Positions 58,714 to 64,000 of a stretch of 64,000 nt of DNA are shown here, piece by piece (position 1 is the first letter of the stretch; the number at the start of each line of letters is the position of its first letter). Position numbers and translations under genes: made by a program. The stretch is taken from positions 1 through 64,000 of the forward strand of contig LFRZ01000055.1 of NCBI GenBank assembly GCA_001513025.1, given 5' to 3'. The notes below the pieces were generated by a model that saw only the letters and a list, made by a program, of their open reading frames with translations, did not search any database and was not told the DNA's origin. Source of the stretch: Gammaproteobacteria bacterium DTU037. Lineage in GTDB: Bacteria > Pseudomonadota > Gammaproteobacteria > Pseudomonadales > Pseudomonadaceae.

Positions 58714-60933
58714 TTAAAACAAATCGATTGGGTCGACATCCATTGACCAGCGGCTTTGGCGGGCGCTGGCGAGGTTTTCTAAGTTGCGGCATAAAGGTGT
58801 CAGTAAACGGTGTAATTGTGCGCGACTGCTGGCTTGTAACAGCAATTGGGCGCGATAGCGACCGGCACGGCGCTCCATGGGCGAGGTGATAGGGCCGAGT
58901 AATTCAACCCCTTCAATCTTTAACTGTTCCAGCAATTGTTCGGCAATGCTGTAGGCATCTTCTAAAAAAATATCGGCCAGTTCGGCTTTTAAGGCATCTG
59001 CGCGCAGTAAGGCCAAATGACTAAAGGGCGGTAAACTGGTGGCGCGGCGCTCACTCAGGGCCTGTTCGGCAAAAGCAAAATAGCCTTGCTCACTGAGCTG
59101 CACCAGTAATGGATGGTCGGCCAATTGGCTTTGGATTATCACCCGGCCCGGCTCACCGGCGCGCCCGGCACGCCCGGCCACTTGCATAATCAATTGTGCC
59201 ATGCGCTCGCTGGCACGAAAGTCGGCGGAAAACAAACCGCCATCGGCATTTAAAATAGCCACTAAGGTGACGCGGGGGAAGTGATGCCCTTTGGCCAACA
59301 TTTGCGTGCCGATCATAATGCAGGGCTCACCGCGGCCAATGGTGGTCAATAAAGCATCCATTGAGCCTTTGCGCGCCGTGCTGTCGCGGTCAATGCGCAG
59401 CACCGGGGTGTCGGGGAATAAGATTTGCAGGCGTTCTTCAGCGCGCTCAGTGCCCGCGCCGATTGGGCGCAAGTCGACTTTGCCGCACTCGGGGCAATTG
59501 TGCGGGCGTGCTTCAGTATGGCCGCAGTGATGGCAGCGCAATTCGTTGTAGCGCTGATGAAAGGTCAGGCGCGCATCACATTCTGAGCATTGGCTCATCC
59601 AGCCGCAGTCATTGCACATCAAGACTGGAGCAAAACCACGACGGTTAAGAAAGACTAAAACTTGCTGGCCTGCCTCTAAGGTTTTGCGCATTTCTTTTTG
59701 CAGCGGCGCGCTGATCCCTGAGTCCAGTGGCAAACTGCGGACATCTAAACGGATAAATTTCGGCTGACTGGCACCACCGGCGCGTTTGGTTAAACGCAGC
59801 AAGGCAAAACGGCCACTGTGCGCATTGTGCAAACTTTCTAAGCAAGGGGTCGCTGAGCCTAAAACAATCGGCACATTGGCCGCGCGGGCACGGACTAAAG
59901 CCAGATCACGGGCATGGTAACGCAAGCCTTCTTGTTGCTTATAAGAAGCATCGTGCTCTTCATCAATAATGATCAGGCCAAGCCTTTTCAGCGGGGTAAA
60001 CAGCGCTGAGCGTGTCCCAATAATAATATCCGCATGCCCAGAGCGCGCGGCCAGCCAGGCTTCTAAGCGGTCGCGATCATTCACATTGGAATGCAATAAA
60101 GCAATGCGCGCATTAAAGCGTTGGGTAAAGCGCTCTAAAGTTTGCGGCCCCAGGTTGATTTCCGGAATCAGCACCAGCACTTGTGTGCCGGCGGCAAGGG
60201 CTTCGCGAATCAACTGTAAATAGACTTCAGTTTTACCGCTGCCGGTAACGCCGGCCAAAAGGTAGGCTTTATAATCTTGATTATTGGCATGCACAGCATT
60301 AAATGCAGCTTGCTGCTCATCATTTAAGGGCAATTCAGGTTGCGCTAGACTGGGAGTTTTGTGAGGTAAATCTTGCAGCTGGCGCAGGTGCTGGGTGACC
60401 AAGCCTTTACTGAATAAGGCCTTGGCACTGTCTTTGCTGATAGCAAAATGCTCCAAGCGCTCATGGGCAATGCCTTGGCTGTGTTGGGCTAAGACTTGCA
60501 AGGCGTGGCGCTGGCGTGGCGCACGGGCGAGCTGTGGATCGTCTAGGTTTAAGGGTAACTTAGCCAGCCACATTCGCTGTTGACGCGCTTGTGCAGGTTC
60601 GCCTTGGCGCAGCAGCACAGGCAATGCCCAACTAAAGGTGTCGCCCAAGCTGTGCTGATAATATTGCGCGGTCCACAGGCACAAGCGCATCATAGCGGCG
60701 GGCAGTAGGGGGGTTGTGTCCAATAACTCCAAGGCCTCTTTCAGCTTATCCCGCGGCACTGTGGTTGTGCTGCTGGTTTCAACTAAAATTCCGACCATTT
60801 CACGTCGGCCAAAGGGCACGCGCACACGCACACCGGGCTGCCATACCGTTGCTGGCAACTGTGCGGGTGCACGGTAATCAAACAGCCGGCGCAGCGGTGA
60901 GGGTAAGGCAATACGTAAATAGAGATCAGACAC
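58714..60933 (-). CDS. priA: Primosomal protein N' (replication-restart helicase)
   Basis: PriA reloads the replicative helicase at stalled forks. The GTG at 60933 gives 739 residues, the Pseudomonas length, with AAGGG seven bases upstream; the TTG at 60948 is rejected. The protein has the N-terminal DNA-binding domain, Walker A GVTGSGKTEVY (about 235), the DEEH box in IIIDEEHDASY, and zinc-binding cysteines in CNDCGWMSQCSECD and CHHCGHTE. In P. aeruginosa rpmE lies beside priA; here a DUF3597 gene does. Confidence 0.96.
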   Translation of the reverse strand: MSDLYLRIALPSPLRRLFDYRAPAQLPATVWQPGVRVRVPFGRREMVGILVETSSTTTVPRDKLKEALELLDTTPLLPAAMMRLCLWTAQYYQHSLGDTFSWALPVLLRQGEPAQARQQRMWLAKLPLNLDDPQLARAPRQRHALQVLAQHSQGIAHERLEHFAISKDSAKALFSKGLVTQHLRQLQDLPHKTPSLAQPELPLNDEQQAAFNAVHANNQDYKAYLLAGVTGSGKTEVYLQLIREALAAGTQVLVLIPEINLGPQTLERFTQRFNARIALLHSNVNDRDRLEAWLAARSGHADIIIGTRSALFTPLKRLGLIIIDEEHDASYKQQEGLRYHARDLALVRARAANVPIVLGSATPCLESLHNAHSGRFALLRLTKRAGGASQPKFIRLDVRSLPLDSGISAPLQKEMRKTLEAGQQVLVFLNRRGFAPVLMCNDCGWMSQCSECDARLTFHQRYNELRCHHCGHTEARPHNCPECGKVDLRPIGAGTERAEERLQILFPDTPVLRIDRDSTARKGSMDALLTTIGRGEPCIMIGTQMLAKGHHFPRVTLVAILNADGGLFSADFRASERMAQLIMQVAGRAGRAGEPGRVIIQSQLADHPLLVQLSEQGYFAFAEQALSERRATSLPPFSHLALLRADALKAELADIFLEDAYSIAEQLLEQLKIEGVELLGPITSPMERRAGRYRAQLLLQASSRAQLHRLLTPLCRNLENLASARQSRWSMDVDPIDLF

Positions 60934-61123
60934 AGCGGCACCCTTCAACTGAATCAGGTTATCTTAGCGCATCACTTGCCAAGTTGCTGAGGGGCAGGGT
61001 GCATAGCAAGTTGGCAGCACAGTGCTGCATGTGCATTTTAAATAGCATCAAGCATATTTTTGATTTTGCATTAAAATCTATAAACAGCTAAGTTAATCTT
61101 GTACCCAAGTAAAAACTACTTAA

Positions 61124-61139
61124 TAGTGATTAATCACTA
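61124..61139. promoter_or_regulatory. Perfect 16-base palindrome before the DUF3597 gene
   Basis: TAGTGATTAATCACTA reads identically on both strands and lies 26 bases before the start codon, between an AT-rich promoter-like stretch and the AAGGAG site. It looks like an operator for a dimeric regulator. Upstream (about 60976-61030) is an imperfect inverted repeat (GCCAAGTTGCT and AGCAAGTTGGC). Confidence 0.45.
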
Positions 61140-61165
61140 ATTAAAAATACCGTAAGGAGAGACGC

Positions 61166-61561
61166 ATGGGATTCTTTAGCAATATTCTTTCAAAATTAGG
61201 TATTGGTAGTGCTGAAGCAGCGCAAGCCGATGCGTCAGAAACCAACGTTGCAGTCGCAGTAACCCCTGAGGTTGCAGTGAAAGCCAGCGCTGCAGTGCCC
61301 ATGGTTGATGTGGTGGCGCAGCTTGAAGAGCGCGCGGCAGCAAACCCACAGAAACTTAACTGGCGTGTATCTATTGTCGATTTACTTAAATTACTGGATA
61401 TCGACAGCAGTCTTGCGGCACGTAAAGAGCTGGCCGCAGAGTTAGCTTGCCCTGCGGAGTTGATGAGCGATTCAGCGCAAATGAATATGTGGTTGCATAA
61501 AACAGTGCTCGCGCGCATTGCTGAAAACGGCGGCAATATTCCTCAAGAACTACTGGATTAA
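61166..61561 (+). CDS. DUF3597-domain protein
   Basis: The 131-residue protein begins MGFFSNILSKLGIGSAEAAQ; an Ala/Val-rich linker follows, then the DUF3597 core (about 48-131) with KLNWRVSIVDLLKLLDIDSS, LAARKELAAEL and a C-terminal AENGGNIPQELLD. The domain is common in proteobacteria and resembles a small LysM-adjacent helical domain. Its role is unknown. A strong AAGGAGAG site and a terminator frame the gene, so it is monocistronic. Confidence 0.87.
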   Translation: MGFFSNILSKLGIGSAEAAQADASETNVAVAVTPEVAVKASAAVPMVDVVAQLEERAAANPQKLNWRVSIVDLLKLLDIDSSLAARKELAAELACPAELMSDSAQMNMWLHKTVLARIAENGGNIPQELLD

Positions 61562-61596
61562 TTGTCAGTTTTACCACAGGTGATAGATGGCAAAGA

Positions 61597-61634
61597 CTCT
61601 AGGTGGCTTTAACTCCGTCACCTAGAGCGTTTTT
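61597..61634 (+). terminator. Terminator after the DUF3597 gene
   Basis: CTCTAGGTG pairs perfectly with CACCTAGAG (nine pairs), followed after two bases by TTTTT. It begins 36 bases after the stop codon. Confidence 0.85.
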
Positions 61635-61745
61635 AGTGCAGGGGCCGCGACTTAGCGGGTCTTGCTGCATGACTCTGTAATGTCATCATTCGCTGCCAAT
61701 ATATCTGCTTTTCTTTTCACTGCGCAGACTGAGCAACACGCCTGC

Positions 61746-62933
61746 TTAAGAACTCAGTGCTTTCTTGGCTATCAATGCGATCAGTATGGCTGGCAGGAAA
61801 CAAATAATCGACAGATAGACAATGCCAAAGACACCGGCCTGCGGCAGATTGAGCAGAATTAATCCGCCGATCCAGGTGGCCATCATAATTGAGAAATTAA
61901 AAACACTGGACTGCACTGAGGTCGCTACGGCTTTGGCGTGCGCTACTTGTTGGCTTACCGCCGCCTGATACATGGTCACCAGCGGGCCAAAGGCCAAGCC
62001 CCAAAGGAAAAAGGCGATATGGGCAATGCCATTAATGCTGCCAAACAAGATCAACAAGGCCATCGCAAGCGCGCCGCAGGCCAGCATACTGAGGATTAAA
62101 CCGCGTAAGTACAGATCAATGATCTTCGCCGAGAGCACTACCGAAACAACCGAGCCAATCCCGAAAATCAGCAGTGCCAGGCTGATGCCACCGAAGAAGT
62201 TGATGCTCTCGACTAAAAGACTGATGTAGGTATAGGTGCCGTAGTGCGCCATCACGGACAGAAAAGTCAGCAGCAGGACGATTAACACGGCGGGGTTTTT
62301 CAGCACCGCCAGTGGCGAATTGCTTGGCGTGAGTTTTTCCCCTGGCAGCGAAGGCAGATACTTGGTGGATAACAGCGCGATAATGGCACCTATCACGCCG
62401 AGCAGCACAAAGGCCGTGCGCCAGCCCAGTTGCGTGCCGATAAAAGTCATAAAGGGCAGTCCCAGACTGATGCCAAAGGTATTGCCAGCCATGATGATAG
62501 TAATCGCTTTGCCCTGCATTTTTTCTGGCACCAGCGCTGTACCGTAGGCCGCAATCATCGGCCACATAATGCCCGCACAAATGCCGCCGATAATGCGCAT
62601 GCTGATAATCAGCGGATAAGAGGAGGCGAAGCCGACGACCAGGTTAGACACAGTAAAACCGGCCAGTAACAGCAACAAGAGGGTCTTGCGGTTGATCCAC
62701 AAGGTCATGCTGATCAGCGGAATGGCGCACAGTGCAGCAGCCAAGGCATATACGCCGACCAAAAAACCGACTTGGGTTTGCTCAATGCCGAGGCCTTGGG
62801 TCATTTGTGGCATAAGTCCGGAAGGCACCAGCTCCGACAAAATACCGATAAAGGTGACACTGGCCATCAGGCCAAAGATAAACCAGGTTGCGTAGTTCTG
62901 CCCGCTGGGGCTGTGTTTTGCATGACTCGACAC
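61746..62933 (-). CDS. MFS transporter, DHA1 family
   Basis: The 395-residue protein has twelve membrane segments and a motif C-like region (GNTFGISLGLPFMTFIG, about 150-166). It resembles the AraJ/PbuE-type exporters of the DHA1 family that pump out sugars, purines or drugs. Substrate is unknown. MSSHAKHSPSGQNYATWFIF is a short cytoplasmic start. It is monocistronic or precedes nothing on the strand; the ABC-2 gene upstream is 113 bases away. Confidence 0.85.
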   Translation of the reverse strand: MSSHAKHSPSGQNYATWFIFGLMASVTFIGILSELVPSGLMPQMTQGLGIEQTQVGFLVGVYALAAALCAIPLISMTLWINRKTLLLLLLAGFTVSNLVVGFASSYPLIISMRIIGGICAGIMWPMIAAYGTALVPEKMQGKAITIIMAGNTFGISLGLPFMTFIGTQLGWRTAFVLLGVIGAIIALLSTKYLPSLPGEKLTPSNSPLAVLKNPAVLIVLLLTFLSVMAHYGTYTYISLLVESINFFGGISLALLIFGIGSVVSVVLSAKIIDLYLRGLILSMLACGALAMALLILFGSINGIAHIAFFLWGLAFGPLVTMYQAAVSQQVAHAKAVATSVQSSVFNFSIMMATWIGGLILLNLPQAGVFGIVYLSIICFLPAILIALIAKKALSS

Positions 62934-63046
62934 AGGTCTTCCTTATTCTCTACAGTGTGCAGGCAGTCGTTACTGCACCGCCCCTACGAAACATCCTGAT
63001 GGGATGCGGCGAGGCCTTGATAGGGTTGCATTCGCTGCCCAGCCCC

Positions 63047-64000
63047 TTAGGCCATTTGTCCGATAGTCTTGCGAAAACGTGCCAGTGACAGGGCAAATAA
63101 CGCCATGCCGATAAGCAGTAAAGCTAAGAAGGGCTGCCACACCACATCCAGTCCTGCACCGCGATACAAAATGGCTTGCCCCAGTTCGACAAAGTGCGTG
63201 GTGGGTGCCAGCAGCATAATATTTTGTACAAACTCGGGCATACTTTCACGCGGTGTCGACCCACCTGAGAGCATCTGCAGCGGCATAATCGTCAGCATCA
63301 TCAGCATGCCAAATTGCGGCATATTGCGCGCTAAAGTGGCGAGAAAGATGCCCATGGAGGTGGTCGCAAACAAACTCAGCGCTGCTCCGCTAAAAAATAG
63401 CGCAAGCGAGCCCTCAATCGGCACATCAAGAATCCCACGCACCATGATATTAAGCGATAGAAAAGCACTGACCAAGACCACTAAAGCCATCGACCAAACC
63501 TTGGACAGCATAATTTGTGTCGGCGTAACCGGCATCACCAGCAAATGCTCAATGGTGCCATGCTCGCGCTCACGAATCAGCGCCGCACCAGTCAGGATAA
63601 TTGACAGCATGGTGATCTGATTGATGATCTGCACTAAGGCGCCAAACCAGCTTTTATCCAGCGTCGGATTAAAGCGTGCACGCAACTCTAACTCGACGGG
63701 CAAGGTTTGGCTGCCACGGTAACGCTTAACAAACTCGTTGACCTCGCCGATCACAATTTGCTGCACATAGCCGTTGCCGGTGAAGGCTTGGCTCATGCGC
63801 GTGGCATCGACATTCAGTTGCAGGGCTGGCGCACGTCCGGCCAGCACATCGCGCTGAAAGTTGGGTGGGATCACCAGCGCAAAGGTGTAATGGCCTTCAT
63901 CCATCCCCACATCTAGATGTGCATATTCGATCATGGCTGGCGCGGTGAATTGCGGAGGGTAGAAGGCGGCAGTAATACGTTGTGAGAGAGCAGAATTGTC
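63047..64000 (-). CDS. ABC-2 type permease, YhhJ-like (5' end outside the window)
   Basis: The frame is open from the window edge, in frame from 64000 (DNSALSQRITAAFYPPQ), so the ATG at 63934 is internal and the gene is cut. The visible 317 residues show a periplasmic ABC-2_membrane_3 region followed by six helices from about the REREHGTIEHLLVMPVTPTQIM loop, which is the coupling region for an ATPase. The family exports drugs or polymers; the partner ATPase must lie beyond the edge. The C-terminus ends ARFRKTIGQMA. Confidence 0.9.
   Translation of the reverse strand, partial: DNSALSQRITAAFYPPQFTAPAMIEYAHLDVGMDEGHYTFALVIPPNFQRDVLAGRAPALQLNVDATRMSQAFTGNGYVQQIVIGEVNEFVKRYRGSQTLPVELELRARFNPTLDKSWFGALVQIINQITMLSIILTGAALIREREHGTIEHLLVMPVTPTQIMLSKVWSMALVVLVSAFLSLNIMVRGILDVPIEGSLALFFSGAALSLFATTSMGIFLATLARNMPQFGMLMMLTIMPLQMLSGGSTPRESMPEFVQNIMLLAPTTHFVELGQAILYRGAGLDVVWQPFLALLLIGMALFALSLARFRKTIGQMA

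Noticed and set aside
1-64000. CRISPR arrays, tRNA or rRNA genes, prophage
   Set aside because: No regularly spaced repeats, no cloverleaf-type tRNA sequences and no phage structural genes were seen by eye.

Overview
The window is chromosomal DNA from a gammaproteobacterium of the Pseudomonadaceae. The gene order matches two well-known Pseudomonas neighbourhoods: tuf/S10-spc-alpha ribosomal operons followed by katA, uvrA, an MFS gene and ssb; and rsmE-tatCBA-hisEI-ubiBJE-(PHA locus)-DUF971-hslUV-SPOR-argS-priA. The proteins are close to Pseudomonas versions, but codon use is less GC-rich than in typical Pseudomonas. Together with a complete nitrous-oxide reductase cluster and lost Pseudomonas genes (bfrA, the pha genes), this suggests a lower-GC denitrifying lineage such as Denitrificimonas or Thiopseudomonas. 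That placement is inference.

Layout. 1-72 is the 3' end of tuf, then a terminator and a strong promoter. 213-13910 holds the S10, spc and alpha ribosomal operons (rpsJ to rplQ, with secY and rpoA). The spc operon is interrupted between rpsN and rpsH by a hairpin terminator and a likely internal promoter. 14083-21361 holds catalase katA, uvrA (minus strand), a YajR-like MFS exporter, ssb and an RmlD-like reductase. 21491-31858 is an anaerobic-respiration block: ompW/oprG with a perfect ANR/DNR box, fbp, then nosRZDFYL preceded by two ANR/DNR boxes. This block would make an outer-membrane porin and the machinery that reduces N2O to N2. NosR feeds electrons, NosZ is the Tat-exported copper enzyme, and NosDFY plus the lipoprotein NosL assemble its copper sulfide centre.

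32017-33940 contains a Nudix gene whose 3' end runs into a decayed tnpB (IS200/IS605 type), followed by a SYLF-domain protein. 34239-42842 is one giant gene for a cyclic beta-1,2-glucan synthase (2867 residues). 43227-47234 holds dtd, a Zn/Cd/Pb-exporting P-type ATPase and an MgtC/DUF4010 membrane protein.

47350-60933 is mostly minus strand: rsmE, tatC-tatB-tatA, hisE-hisI and ubiB-ubiJ-ubiE; then a PHA-region protein and a DUF971 protein with no PHA genes between them; then hslU-hslV, a SPOR protein, argS and priA. 61166-64000 holds a DUF3597 protein, an MFS exporter and an ABC-2 permease cut by the window edge.

I found no tRNA, rRNA, CRISPR array, prophage or intact insertion sequence, and no multi-gene system that looks undescribed. 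The points most worth a second look are the tnpB remnant, the split spc operon, the ANR/DNR boxes, the His-rich NosL tail, the palindromes next to the cyclic-glucan synthase gene, and the clean absence of the pha genes.
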